The notes beneath the pieces were generated by a model, which was not told where the DNA came from, did not search any database, and saw nothing but the letters and a program-made list of their open reading frames with translations. Source: JBJGXI01 sp045635475 (GTDB taxonomy: Bacteria > Bacillota > Bacilli > Bacillales > Amphibacillaceae). From it: a stretch of 64,000 nucleotides of DNA. Positions 17,308-26,011 of this stretch are shown piece by piece; the stretch's first letter is position 1, and each line of letters opens with the position of its first letter. The stretch lies in contig NZ_JBJGXI010000001.1 of the NCBI RefSeq assembly GCF_045635475.1, forward strand, positions 1 through 64,000, read 5' to 3'. The translations under genes were made by a program, and so were the position numbers.

Positions 17308-18201
17308 ATGAAGAAGCTTATAAAGAATAAAGTATTCCAGGTTTTAATGGCTGTAATCTTTGTTGCGGGGCTTTCTATTGGTGTATATTCAATAAGTATA
17401 TATCAAAATGCTGCCAAGACGGTTAATGAAAAAATCTATCAACCTGTTCAAACAATTGAACATGATTTCGTTAAGAAGAAAATAAAAGAAGAAAAACCAC
17501 TTAATATATTGTTATTAGGGGTAGATGAACGCAAAGGTGATGTAGGTAGATCAGATGCTCTAATGGTACTTGCTCTAAGTCCTAGCGAAGACAACGCAAA
17601 GCTTATCAGCATTCCACGGGATACCCGCACCGAAATTATTGGTAGGGGAACGCTAGACAAGATTAACCATGCGTATGCTTTTGGTGGACCTGACATGTCA
17701 ATTCAAACAGTCGAGCATCTACTGGATATTCAATTGGACTATTTTGTTAGAGTCAATATGGAAGGATTGGCAGAGGTGGTTGATGCTATAGGTGGCATTA
17801 CTGTTAACAATGATATTAAGTTTAATAACTTCGATACTGGTGAAGTATATTTGAGCGGTACCGAAACATTGGAATATGTTCGTATGAGAAAGCAAGATCC
17901 TAATGGGGATTTTGGTAGAACAGAGCGTCAGCGAAAAGTAATTCAAGAAATTATTAACCAAGGGGCCAATATAAGTTCTGTTACAAAGATCCATGAATTA
18001 ATCGATGTTCTAGGTAATAATGTAGCAACAAATATGGACTTTGAAGATATGAAAAACTTATTGTTTAATTATAAGAATACAAGAAATAACCTTACCACAT
18101 ACCAACTACAAGGAAAAGGTACGATGATTAATGGCATTTGGTATATGAACGTCACAGAGGAAGAAGTGGAAAAGGTTCATAACATGATTGTCGAAAGCTG
18201 A
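17308..18201 (+). CDS. LytR-CpsA-Psr (LCP) family cell-wall glycopolymer ligase
   Basis: This is a 297-aa protein with a short cytoplasmic start, one membrane helix at about 8-30, and an extracellular LCP domain from about 65. Family marks seen are ILLLGVDER, GRSDALMVLAL, ISIPRDTRTEI with its Arg/Asp pair, KINHAYAFGG, and YVRMRKQDPNGDFGRTERQ near 190. LCP proteins transfer lipid-linked teichoic acids or capsular polymers to peptidoglycan. ATG 17308 has GGAGGA about 5 nt upstream; an ATG at 17296 overlaps that site and is unlikely. Its stop lies inside the decayed glmU fragment that follows, which suggests a past rearrangement, but the LCP gene itself looks complete. Confidence 0.85.
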   Translation: MKKLIKNKVFQVLMAVIFVAGLSIGVYSISIYQNAAKTVNEKIYQPVQTIEHDFVKKKIKEEKPLNILLLGVDERKGDVGRSDALMVLALSPSEDNAKLISIPRDTRTEIIGRGTLDKINHAYAFGGPDMSIQTVEHLLDIQLDYFVRVNMEGLAEVVDAIGGITVNNDIKFNNFDTGEVYLSGTETLEYVRMRKQDPNGDFGRTERQRKVIQEIINQGANISSVTKIHELIDVLGNNVATNMDFEDMKNLLFNYKNTRNNLTTYQLQGKGTMINGIWYMNVTEEEVEKVHNMIVES

Positions 18202-18841
18202 AGAAATCATGAAAAAACGCATTAATGAGGAGCATATGAGAAATGGCGTGACGTTAATTGACCCTGTACATGCATATGTGTCTGCAGATGCTGAAATCGG
18301 ACAAGATACTGTGATTTATCCAGGGGCCATGATTTTTGATGATGTTAAGATTGGTGCAGAATGTACGATTGGGCCGAACGCGGAAATTAAGGATAGCGCG
18401 ATTGGTAGAGGTACTGTTGTTAAACAATCTGTTGTCCATGATAGTGAAATTGGAAACAATGTCAACATCGGACCATTTGCTCATATCTGACCAAACTCTG
18501 TGTTGGGAGATAACACGAAAATTGGCAATTTTGTTGAAGTGAAGAAGGCAACGTTTGGTGCAGGGAGTAAGGAAGCTATACCGGGGATGTATAAATTGGT
18601 AACAATGTAAGCTTAGGTTGTGGATCGATTACTGTTAATTATGACGGTAAAAACAAGCATCTGACGAATGTTGGAGACAATGCTTTTGTCGGTTGTAACG
18701 CTAATTTAATTGCTCCTGTAACAGGGCGCCTATGTTGCAGCAGGGTCAACGATTACGGATGATGTGCCTGGAGATTCGTTGTCAATCGCATGGGCGCGTC
18801 AGGTGAATAAGGAAGAGTATGTTGTGAAAAAGAAAAAGTAA
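18193..18841 (+). pseudogene. glmU: Decayed 3' part of glmU (LbH acetyltransferase domain)
   Basis: The reading starts abruptly in the last codons of the LCP gene and runs KAEEIMKKRINEEHMRNG, the hinge of GlmU, then left-handed beta-helix hexads (IGQDTVIYPGAM, IGPNAEIKDSAIG). A TGA at 18488 breaks it, and further frameshifts follow. Homology resumes with LGCGSITVNYDGKNKHLTN and AFVGCNANLIAPVT, then a last shift before a tail ending at 18841. The uridylyltransferase half is absent. It cannot make active GlmU. A functional copy must exist elsewhere, since GlmU is essential for UDP-GlcNAc synthesis (established knowledge). Confidence 0.85.
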
Positions 18842-18954
18842 TAATTGTGGAAGGCGTAAGTTGAGAGTTATGCCTTCCTATATTGTTCATGGAAATAGGA
18901 CGAGTATGAATATTAGACAAGAAACGTTTGTTTTCACTAAAATATTGTAAATTT

Positions 18955-18985
18955 CTTAATGTAATTGGAAAATATATGGTATAAT
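18955..18985 (+). promoter_or_regulatory. Probable extended -10 promoter for the 51-aa gene
   Basis: TGGTATAAT (TATAAT at 18980-18985 with an extended -10 TG) has only a weak -35 (CTTAAT, 19-nt spacing). It lies 60 bp upstream of the gene at 19046. Confidence 0.45.
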
Positions 18986-19045
18986 GTTTAAAGTTGGTAT
19001 CAGAAATAAATAAAGCTTTAAAAAGTTATTGGAGGATAAGAGCAT

Positions 19046-19201
19046 ATGAAAGAAATGAGCAATGAGGCAGATCAGTTAAGAAAGTTGCTTTTTAACGCAC
19101 ATAATGAAGGGTGCAATGGCGCATCATTCGAAGAAGTGTTTGAGCTTTTAAAAGAAGAATTACCTAAAATTATCGTACAGAAAGAAGTATCCATGAAGTA
19201 A
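19046..19201 (+). CDS. Small hypothetical protein, 51 aa
   Basis: ATG 19046 follows TTGGAGGATAAG, a strong ribosome site. The 51-aa product is predicted helical and acidic, with two Asn/Cys turns (NAHNEGCNGASFEE) separating two helices. It has its own likely promoter. The family is not recognised. It lies between the glmU remnant and the IS200/IS605 element and seems intact. Confidence 0.6.
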   Translation: MKEMSNEADQLRKLLFNAHNEGCNGASFEEVFELLKEELPKIIVQKEVSMK

Positions 19202-19462
19202 TTAGCTGCACTCCTTGATTTATTTCCTAATTGCATTTCCTCATCCTACTACATATTTTCAACACAAATATGAAATCGAGATCCAGTAATTTTTTTAACG
19301 TACTTCCGAAAGAAGTCTCCCTCTTCAAGCGTGTGAAGGGCGTAGCCCAACGGTAAGGGGGAGATGAATTTCGGTTGGGAGACAGCCCAAAGGCTTTTTT
19401 GTTTTGTCTTTTTCCTCAATATGATATAATCAGTCTTATAAAATATAAAGGTTGATATAACA

Positions 19463-19861
19463 ATGAAATTAGATAGTAACAACCATTCAGTATTCTTAAT
19501 GTATTACCATCTTGTGTTAGTGATTAAATATCGAAGAAAAGTAATAGATGATACGGTTTCGGATTATGCGAAAGATAAATTTTTGTCATTGAGTGAAAAA
19601 TATAATATCACATTAGTCGAATGGAATCACGATATTGACCATGTTCATATTTTGTTCAAAGCACAACCTAACAGTGAATTATCGAAATTCATCAACGCCT
19701 ATAAAAGTGCCAGTTCAAGACTTATCAAGAAGGAATTCCCCCATGTTCGTAAAAAGTTATGGAAAGAAATGTTTTGGTCAAGAAGTTTTTGTTTATTGAC
19801 GACTGGCGGTTCACCTATTGAAGTCGTGAAAAAATATATTGAAAATCAAGGGATAAAGTGA
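19463..19861 (+). CDS. tnpA: IS200/IS605 transposase TnpA (Y1 HUH)
   Basis: This 132-aa single-strand transposase has the HUH motif HVHILF near residue 60 (DIDHVHILFKA) and the catalytic Tyr in VVKKYIENQG near 125. Length and layout are typical of the family. The stretch WSRSFCLLTTGG just before the helix holding Tyr is the usual position for WxRGY-type sequence and looks acceptable. It is followed 11 bp later by tnpB. Probably intact. Confidence 0.85.
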   Translation: MKLDSNNHSVFLMYYHLVLVIKYRRKVIDDTVSDYAKDKFLSLSEKYNITLVEWNHDIDHVHILFKAQPNSELSKFINAYKSASSRLIKKEFPHVRKKLWKEMFWSRSFCLLTTGGSPIEVVKKYIENQGIK

Positions 19862-19872
19862 GGTGATTTGAT

Positions 19873-20985
19873 ATGGCTAAACAAAATAAAGCGTACAAAT
19901 TCAGAATGTATCCAACTGATGAACAGGCTTTGATTATACGCAAAACTTTCGGTTGTGTTCGTTTTGTCTACAACAAAATGTTAGCAGAACGAAAAGAAAC
20001 GTATGAATGTCCAAAAGATGATAAAGAAGTTTTGAAAAAGGTAAAACATCCTACTCCTGCTAAATATAAAAAAGAATTTGAATGGCTAAAGGAAGTAGAC
20101 TCTTTAGCGTTAGCGAACGCACAATTAAATTTGGATAAAGCGTATAAATCCTTTTTCAAAGGCAATGCTAAATTTCCGAAATTCAAAAGTAAGCGACACA
20201 AACAAAGCTACACAACAAATGTTGTAAACGGGAATATTCAGTTGTTGGAGGGTCGTATCAAATTACCTAAGCTAAAAATGGTCAAAGTCAAACAACATAG
20301 AGAGATACCATCAGAACACAAAATCAAAGCTTGTACTGTATCCATGAGTTCATCAGGAAAATACTATATCTCTATTCTGACAGAGTACGAGATGGAGATT
20401 GAAAGCAAGGAAATCGAAAAAGTAGTTGGATTAGATTTTGCGATGGATGGATTGTTTGTCGATAGTGAGGGTGAGAAAGCCAATTACCCTAAATTTTATC
20501 GACAAATGCTTGAAAAATTAGCAAAAGAACAACGTAAATTGTCTCGCAAGAAGAAAGGTTCTTCCAATTGGAAGAAACAACGGATTCGAGTGGCGAAAAT
20601 TCAAGAAAAAGTCGCCAATCAACGTAAGAATTTCCTTCACCACAAATCAAAAGAATTAGTAATGAACCATGATGCGGTTGTGATTGAAGATTTAGATATG
20701 AAAGGTATGTCGCAAGCACTAAAGTTTGGAAAAAGTGTTGCTGATAATGGTTGGGGAATGTTCACTTCTTTTTTACAATACAAACTAAAAGAACAAGGGA
20801 AACAACTTGTCAAAATAGATAAATGGTTCCCATCCACAAAAACTTGCTCGAAATGTGGTTCGATAAAAGAAATCAAACTATCAGAGCGTACCTATCAGTG
20901 TGCTTGTGGGCTGGATCTCGATAGAGATTACAATTCAGCACTCAATATCAAAAAAGAAGGCATTCGCTTATTAGCAAGTGCCTAA
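19873..20985 (+). CDS. tnpB: TnpB RNA-guided nuclease of IS200/IS605
   Basis: This 370-aa protein begins with the OrfB N-terminal helix-turn-helix (KAYKFRMYPTDEQ). The RuvC-like catalytic residues are all present: Asp in VVGLDFAMDG near 181, Glu in VVIEDLDMKG near 267, and Asp in LDLDRDYNSALN near 355. A zinc ribbon with CSKCG and CACG lies between the last two. TnpB cuts DNA guided by an omega RNA from the element's right end. ATG 19873 has AGGTG upstream. At 370 aa it is of normal length and looks active. Confidence 0.9.
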   Translation: MAKQNKAYKFRMYPTDEQALIIRKTFGCVRFVYNKMLAERKETYECPKDDKEVLKKVKHPTPAKYKKEFEWLKEVDSLALANAQLNLDKAYKSFFKGNAKFPKFKSKRHKQSYTTNVVNGNIQLLEGRIKLPKLKMVKVKQHREIPSEHKIKACTVSMSSSGKYYISILTEYEMEIESKEIEKVVGLDFAMDGLFVDSEGEKANYPKFYRQMLEKLAKEQRKLSRKKKGSSNWKKQRIRVAKIQEKVANQRKNFLHHKSKELVMNHDAVVIEDLDMKGMSQALKFGKSVADNGWGMFTSFLQYKLKEQGKQLVKIDKWFPSTKTCSKCGSIKEIKLSERTYQCACGLDLDRDYNSALNIKKEGIRLLASA

Positions 20986-21115
20986 TAAAAATATAAAACT
21001 TTTGGAACAAGAGGGTTAGCTTGGTCAATTTCGTCAGCTACTAAAAGTGGCGATTACCCAAGAAGCCCCCACTTCAAGCAACCCGTAAGGGTGGTAAGTG
21101 GTGGGAGTAGTTCAC
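20986..21115 (+). ncRNA. Probable omega RNA scaffold / right end of the IS
   Basis: In TnpB elements the guide RNA scaffold covers the 3' end of tnpB and the right end. Here a structured 130-bp tail contains the 21066-21105 hairpin with an inner CCCGTAAGGG stem. The guide would be read from the flank after about 21115, that is, the bases just before glmM. This is inferred from the family, not from a covariance model. Confidence 0.5.
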
Positions 21116-21137
21116 AAGTGAATAGCGGAAGAGACAT

Positions 21138-22202
21138 ATGATGAAGAAGTTTTTTGGAACAGATGGCATACGAGGTGTAGCCAATAGTGAACTTACGGCA
21201 GAATTAGCTTATAAAATTGGTCGTTTTGGTGGTTTTGTATTATCAAAAGGTGTAGAAAATCCAACTGTTTTGGTTGGCAGAGATACACGTGTATCTGGGC
21301 AAATGTTAGAAAGTGCGCTCATTGCTGGCCTTTCTTCCATCGGTGCAGAAGTGGTCCGATTAGGAGTCATCTCAACGCCAGGTGTTGCCTTTTTAACAAA
21401 ACAACTGAATGCACAAGCAGGTGTTATGATTTCTGCTTCCCACAATCCAGTTGAAGATAATGGCATCAAGTTCTTCGGTTCTGATGGGTTTAAATTGTTG
21501 GATGCTGTCGAGCAGGAAATTGAAGAATTGCTGGAAGGTGATATCGATATTTTACCACGCCCAGTAGGCCGGTCTTTACGATTGATTCATGATAATGAAG
21601 CAGCAAGCGAAACGTATTTAGCATTTTTAAGATCTACTATTGAAGAAGATTTTTCGGGATTGCATATCGCGCTTGACTGTGCACATGGAGCTACGTCTCC
21701 GCTAGCACCACAGCTGTTTACAGATTTGGGGGCGACTGTATCCTTGATGGGCAATGAACCAGACGGATACAACATAAATGATAAAGTAGGATCAACTCAT
21801 CCAGAAGAGCTAGCAGCATTTGTCGTTGCTCAAGGTGCCGATCTTGGATTAGCGTTTGACGGAGATGGTGACCGCTTGATCGCTGTTGACCAGCAGGGTG
21901 AGATCGTTGATGGAGACAAAATCATGTACATTTGTGCTAAATACATGAAACAACAAGGTTCTTTGAACAATGATACCGTTGTTTCTACGATAATGAGTAA
22001 TCTAGGTTTCTATAAATCTCTTGAAGCAGAAGGGATTCAGAGTGCAAAAACAGCAGTTGGTGACCGCTATGTGATGGAAGAGATGCGTAACAATGGCTAT
22101 AATCTTGGCGGCGAACAATCCGGGCATCTGATTTTCCTTGACCATATTACGACTTCCAGTGGATCAGCGGGTCAGGTTTACTGTTCCGGTCTAGGAGAGT
22201 AA
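21138..22202 (+). pseudogene. glmM: glmM phosphoglucosamine mutase, 3'-truncated by a palindromic element
   Basis: The first 345 residues are clear GlmM: FFGTDGIRGVANSEL at the N-terminus, the active-site Ser in MISASHNPVEDNGIKFFG near 102, the metal-binding DGDGDR near 245, and NLGGEQSGHLIFLD. Full-length GlmM is about 448 aa. After HITT the frame enters the palindromic element at 22161, adds about ten foreign residues and stops at 22202. The last domain, with the phosphate-binding RPSGTEP loop, is missing, so activity is not expected. ATG 21138 is followed by a second ATG at 21141. The IS200/IS605 element just upstream has also separated it from any promoter. Confidence 0.85.
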
Positions 22203-22238
22203 AACATTAGGGGGACGACAAACCTGACCCCGCGTTCC
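22161..22238. repeat. Palindromic ~80-bp element, copy A (inside glmM)
   Basis: The left arm GGATCAGCGGGTCAGGTTTA and right arm AAACCTGACCCCGCGTTCC are inverted repeats around a GGTCTAGGAGAGTAAAA centre. Copies B (25932), C (37617) and D (39339) share the same arms and centre. This copy supplies the stop codon of the truncated glmM. Confidence 0.85.
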
Positions 22239-22346
22239 CCTCCGTTCCAAAAAAATAAACCTAAAGTAGTATAGACAATGTTCATGAAGTAGATATATAT
22301 TAACATTGGAAGATTTATAGTTTTCTAAAAATTGAATAGAGTAGGG

Positions 22347-24314
22347 ATGACTGTGAGAGGGAAAGGGAAAATATTTTCTCTAATTGTGATTGCACTTGTT
22401 ACTTTTGTATCAGGCTGTTCTACAGTTGTATTTAGAGGTAGTTTATCTGATGGTGAAAGTTTTTATTTGCAATCGGTTTCAGGGGCGACTACATTAATGG
22501 AAATAAGTGAAAATGTAGTCGAAGTGGATGAGCAAGATACAGTAGGAGGATTTATTGAGTCTCCAATTGGAGACTCAACCGTTTATTGGGTACCAGATTA
22601 CACGATGTCGACTAACGGAAATACGAATTATCAATTAATAACAGATGAGGGAAAACCTACAAAAATAGCTAAACATGCTTCATTCAATGGTTTGTTGATT
22701 GATCCAATGGACCCGAATCGTATTCTCGTATCCATCAATGTGTTAGATGAAAATAATGAAAATGTTGACGGTTATACGCATGTTTACGTAAAAGAATCAG
22801 ATCCAACGCAGAGTATTTCATTTTTTGATTTTGATCATGTAGATGTTCCTAATATTCAAATTACTAGTGGAGATTTACAAGAGAATGATCAACTTGCTAC
22901 TGAGCCGTTAGGCGAAGGATGGAAAATGGCTGACTCAACGTCTACAATTTTTGGCTACTATAACGTTGGATCTGACTTTTTCGACAAATTAGACGGAATT
23001 AGTAATAGCTTTAAAGAAACGATTAATCCATTACTTGAAAGCCTTGGGGAAAATACTGCAAACCCTCAAGAAGGAGTCTCTCAAATTCTAGTAAACATAA
23101 ATGATACTGTTTGGGCTAATGACAGCTTCTCATTAAACCTAAGCTCTGGTAATAGCAATGCTTTAGGAACCGTTCAGGTCCCACTGCCAAAATTGACAAC
23201 TACTTTAACTGGTAAAGCAGGGAAAGTAAGTATAAGCTGGCCAGAAGTGTTTGGCACTGTAGAGGGATATAAGATTTATCAAGATGGTGAGGAAATCGAC
23301 ACGGTGGATTCAGGGGTAACGAGTTATGATGTGGAAGGATTAACGATTGGACAATCGTATGAATTCTCTATCCGTGGAATCATTCCAATGGAGGAGGTGT
23401 TGGTCCGTGCTTTAGCTGCACCTGATAATACTGTTGAAACGGTGTTTGCTTTATCAGCTAATCAGCTTGTAGAGGATGATGAAAACCCAGTTATCACTTT
23501 AAATGGAGAAAATCCTTTAACACTAGCATTCGGAACACTCTACGAGGAGCCAGGTTACAGCGCTTCTGACAACTCCTCCACAGATTTAACGGATGAAGTA
23601 GTCGTAACAGGAACAGTCGATAACAATGTACCGGGAACTTATACGTTAACTTACACTGTTTCCGATGCTGCAGGTAACCAAACAGCAGTGACAAGAACTG
23701 TGCAAGTTGTAGACGCGGCGGCACCAGTTATTACTTTACATGGAGATAACCCGCTTACGATTAAAGTAGGAAGTAAGTATGAAGAACCAGGCTATACAGC
23801 TGTGGATGATGTGGATGGAGATGTTGCTGATCTCGTAGTAGAAACAGGAACAGTCGATAACAATGTACCGGGAACTTATACGTTAACTTACACTGTTTCC
23901 GATGCTGCAGGTAACCAAACAGCAGTGACAAGAACTGTGCAAGTTGTAGACGCGGCGGCACCAGTTATAACTTTACATGGAGATAACCCGCTTACGATCA
24001 AAGTAGGAAGTAAGTATGAAGAACCAGGCTATACAGCTGTGGATGATGTGGATGGAGATGTTGCTGACAAAGTTGTTGTAACCAGTGATGTTGACACGAA
24101 TACACCTGGTGAATACACCGTGACGTATACGGTTTATGATCAAGCGAGTAACAAAGCTGAATTAACCCGTATAGTCATCGTTGAAGCTATAGCTGATGGA
24201 GTTGTTTTACCTAACACAGCAGCAAACCAATATAACCTGTTATTCGCAGGTGCTCTGTTTGGTTTAATCGGATTTATGACGTTGTTGGTTAGGAGAAGAA
24301 AGAGTATAAATTAA
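22347..24314 (+). CDS. LPNTA-anchored surface protein with FN3-like and three HYR-like repeats
   Basis: This is a protein of about 655 aa. The N-terminal signal sequence ends in ALVTFVSGCST, which also fits a lipobox. An unrecognised region covers about 25-290. A fibronectin III-like domain follows (KVSISWPEVFGTVEGYKIY), then three DUF5011/Ig-like repeats beginning PVITL and ending TVQVVD. The C-terminus is LPNTA, a hydrophobic helix and RRRKS, a sortase signal of the class D/LPNTA type. Two repeats are nearly identical in DNA at 237-bp spacing (23617-23830 and 23854-24067), a recent duplication. The start is unclear: TTG 22332 and ATG 22347 are both in frame without a well-spaced ribosome site. 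A good terminator follows. Confidence 0.75.
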   Translation: MTVRGKGKIFSLIVIALVTFVSGCSTVVFRGSLSDGESFYLQSVSGATTLMEISENVVEVDEQDTVGGFIESPIGDSTVYWVPDYTMSTNGNTNYQLITDEGKPTKIAKHASFNGLLIDPMDPNRILVSINVLDENNENVDGYTHVYVKESDPTQSISFFDFDHVDVPNIQITSGDLQENDQLATEPLGEGWKMADSTSTIFGYYNVGSDFFDKLDGISNSFKETINPLLESLGENTANPQEGVSQILVNINDTVWANDSFSLNLSSGNSNALGTVQVPLPKLTTTLTGKAGKVSISWPEVFGTVEGYKIYQDGEEIDTVDSGVTSYDVEGLTIGQSYEFSIRGIIPMEEVLVRALAAPDNTVETVFALSANQLVEDDENPVITLNGENPLTLAFGTLYEEPGYSASDNSSTDLTDEVVVTGTVDNNVPGTYTLTYTVSDAAGNQTAVTRTVQVVDAAAPVITLHGDNPLTIKVGSKYEEPGYTAVDDVDGDVADLVVETGTVDNNVPGTYTLTYTVSDAAGNQTAVTRTVQVVDAAAPVITLHGDNPLTIKVGSKYEEPGYTAVDDVDGDVADKVVVTSDVDTNTPGEYTVTYTVYDQASNKAELTRIVIVEAIADGVVLPNTAANQYNLLFAGALFGLIGFMTLLVRRRKSIN

Positions 24315-24323
24315 TTAGTATGG

Positions 24324-24364
24324 CCAGACCAAATCCAATGGTGGATTAGGTCTGGTTTTTATAT
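24324..24364 (+). terminator. Terminator of the surface-protein gene
   Basis: CCAGACC plus AATCCA pair with TGGATT plus GGTCTGG (one bulge), followed by TTTTTAT. It lies 10 bp after the stop codon. Confidence 0.85.
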
Positions 24365-24650
24365 TGCATGTAGGTGGGGGGTGCAGACTACTATCACGTC
24401 CCGGTATTTGCCATTTTTCCGGTGTGCTTGGAATATACTTATCTAGCTTTATAAAGAGGAAGATGATTATGCCATTTGTTTATATGAAGGAAATCTTTCC
24501 AATGAAGTTAATCAGAATAAGTTTTTTATATCCCTAGTGACCGGCCTTATTCAGTACTTCAGGATGATAAGCATAGGAGTAAAAAAGAAGAAATGGAACG
24601 GATGTTACCATTCTTTAAAGATATTTAATTAAGGAGAGGAAAGCTTAAGA
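24365..24650 (+). pseudogene. Unrecognised gene remnant in a decayed stretch
   Basis: A frame around 24457-24540 reads EEDDYAICLYEGNLSNEVNQ and continues after a frameshift as DRPYSVLQDDKHRSKKEEME to a stop near 24628. Together they look like the end of one gene. A GGTGC...CACGTCCCGG stretch at 24384-24408 resembles a REP copy. I cannot name the protein. Confidence 0.35.
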
Positions 24651-24702
24651 AACTCATCTTGGTATAGTGCTGAATACTATTCGAAGATGAGTTATTTTTT
24701 CT
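24651..24702 (+). terminator. Terminator after the remnant
   Basis: AACTCATCTT pairs with AAGATGAGTT around a 23-nt loop and is followed by ATTTTTTCT. Confidence 0.75.
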
Positions 24703-24744
24703 ATTAATTATCAAAAAATTAATCAATCAACTATACGCAAAGGC

Positions 24745-24945
24745 ATGAATGATTTATGTGGTCTAGAGCATACCATGCAAAGTATTTGGTATGTTGATCC
24801 CAATTCATGCGACTTTAGTACCGATGTTTATTTTAATGTTAAACCTTGGTTTATTAAAGGATTTGCTTCTGATTTTACACCTAATAGGTTGGGAAATGTA
24901 TATTATTTAGATAAACTTATTGCAAAAAATAGTATTAAGCATTAG
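24745..24945 (+). CDS. Short hypothetical ORF, 66 aa, doubtful
   Basis: The frame opens with ATG at 24745, with only a weak AAAGG before it, and encodes 66 residues rich in aromatic amino acids (SIWYVDPNSCDFSTDVYFNV). It lies in a region full of remnants and could be a gene fragment or a chance frame. No family is recognised. Confidence 0.3.
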   Translation: MNDLCGLEHTMQSIWYVDPNSCDFSTDVYFNVKPWFIKGFASDFTPNRLGNVYYLDKLIAKNSIKH

Positions 24946-25066
24946 CGTAGGTGCCAGTCAGGTCCTGAAGCATGGCATATCATGGGTAATGTAAGGGGCA
25001 TAGGGTTTGCTGTCCATGTTCTAGATTGAGGATTGGCATTTCTTTAGTGGTTTTTCTGAATGGAGA

Positions 25067-25113
25067 GGTTCTAACCATCATATGAGTAATTGTTCATATG
25101 ATGGTTTAGAACC
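25067..25113. repeat. Strong 20-bp palindrome
   Basis: GGTTCTAACCATCATATGA pairs with TCATATGATGGTTTAGAACC (one extra T) around GTAATTGT. It is not followed by a T-run, so it is not an ordinary terminator. The rest of 24,946-25,313 shows no gene; a REP-like GGTGCCAGTCAGGTCC lies near 24,951. Confidence 0.7.
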
Positions 25114-25313
25114 TTATTTGCGAGAGAAGGTTAAAATAAGAGACCTGACCTCATGGACCATAAGTGGATCTATTAATTTAGAGATAATATAAATTGGAAA
25201 GAGAATCTGGTCATTGTCTTTTCCGATTGAAACAGTTCGGATGGGAGCACTAGGTGGGAGGAGTGGGATATCAGAGATATTATTTAATTCACAATAAATT
25301 AATTCTGTATGAT

Positions 25314-25931
25314 GAAAGAAGCATTAGTTCATGACAGTCACAATCATCTTCTTTTGGTGGCCACTGCAATTCTGTTTTTCACATTAGTATTTCTAATTAT
25401 TCGAGGTGAAACAAAACATGGACTAATATTTTTATACCTGAATTAATTATTGGATTAATAATGGCGATTTGTTTCAAATTTTATCAAACGAATTATTCGA
25501 ATAGTGCGATCTTTAAAAAAGTAACAGAACGAAATGGTTATACGTTAACGGAACAAGCAACAATAGAATTTAATTTTTTATTCAGCCTGAGAGGATCAAT
25601 GAAATGGAGCAGGAAGAGGAAATCATAAATAAAGTAGTTGCAGAAGAAAGTAACACAACTATTTTGCTTAAAAAAGTGACAAAAAGAGAAAATGATATAT
25701 ATTTCCACTTTGACACATTTCCCAAGTTGGAACGTGAAAAAAGGGAGTTTCCTAGCTCATGTTGCTTATCATGAGGGTGGAACGATACGAACGCTCCCAC
25801 TAACTGGAGACTTTACAATGACAAACAAAAAAATTAATATCGTTCAAGGTGGCGGTAGCGCTCCGTCCAGCTTTGGTTTTGCTATTCCCGATCAAGATTG
25901 CAACAAAATCCATCTCCAGATCGAGACTATT
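25314..25931 (+). pseudogene. Frameshifted membrane-anchored hypothetical gene, 3' end lost
   Basis: Starting near ATG 25314, one frame gives a 45-aa piece with a membrane helix (LLLVATAILFFTLVFLIIRG). The reading continues in other frames as LIIGLIMAICFKFYQTNYS, then NKVVAEESNTTILLKKVTKR, then LAHVAYHEGGTIRTLPLTG up to FAIPDQDCNKIHLQIETIW. At least three frameshifts are needed. It ends exactly where palindromic element copy B begins (25932). The family is not recognised. Confidence 0.55.
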
Positions 25932-26011
25932 TGGAACAGCGGGTCAGGTTTACTGTTCCGGTCTATGAAAATAAAACATGAGTTGGAACGATAAACCTGA
26001 CCCCATGTTCC
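25932..26011. repeat. Palindromic ~80-bp element, copy B
   Basis: The arms GGAACAGCGGGTCAGGTTTA and TAAACCTGACCCCATGTTCC flank the centre GGTCTATGAAAATAAAACAT. It separates two truncated genes: the frameshifted hypothetical on its left has lost its 3' end and the racemase on its right has lost its 5' end. Confidence 0.9.

Larger units (their letters stand above)
19300..21115 (+). mobile_element. IS200/IS605-family insertion sequence (tnpA + tnpB)
   Basis: The element carries a Y1 transposase (tnpA) and an RNA-guided nuclease (tnpB) in tandem. Its ends are marked by subterminal hairpins rather than inverted repeats: left at 19317-19363 (CTCCCTCTT pairing with AAGGGGGAG) and right at 21066-21105 (CCCCCACTT pairing with AAGTGGTGGG). 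The strands 3' of both left arms share CTTCAAGC. Exact boundaries are not certain; the right end is probably at TTCAC near 21115. It is inserted just upstream of the truncated glmM. Confidence 0.8.

Noticed and set aside
21138..22202. Functional GlmM
   Set aside because: The phosphate-binding C-terminal domain is absent and the last residues are element-derived.
22332..22346. TTG 22332 as certain start of the surface protein
   Set aside because: No ribosome site precedes it; ATG 22347 is no better supported by spacing, so the start is left open.
24745..24945. Confident gene call for the 66-aa frame
   Set aside because: Weak ribosome site, no known family and decayed surroundings; kept only at low confidence.
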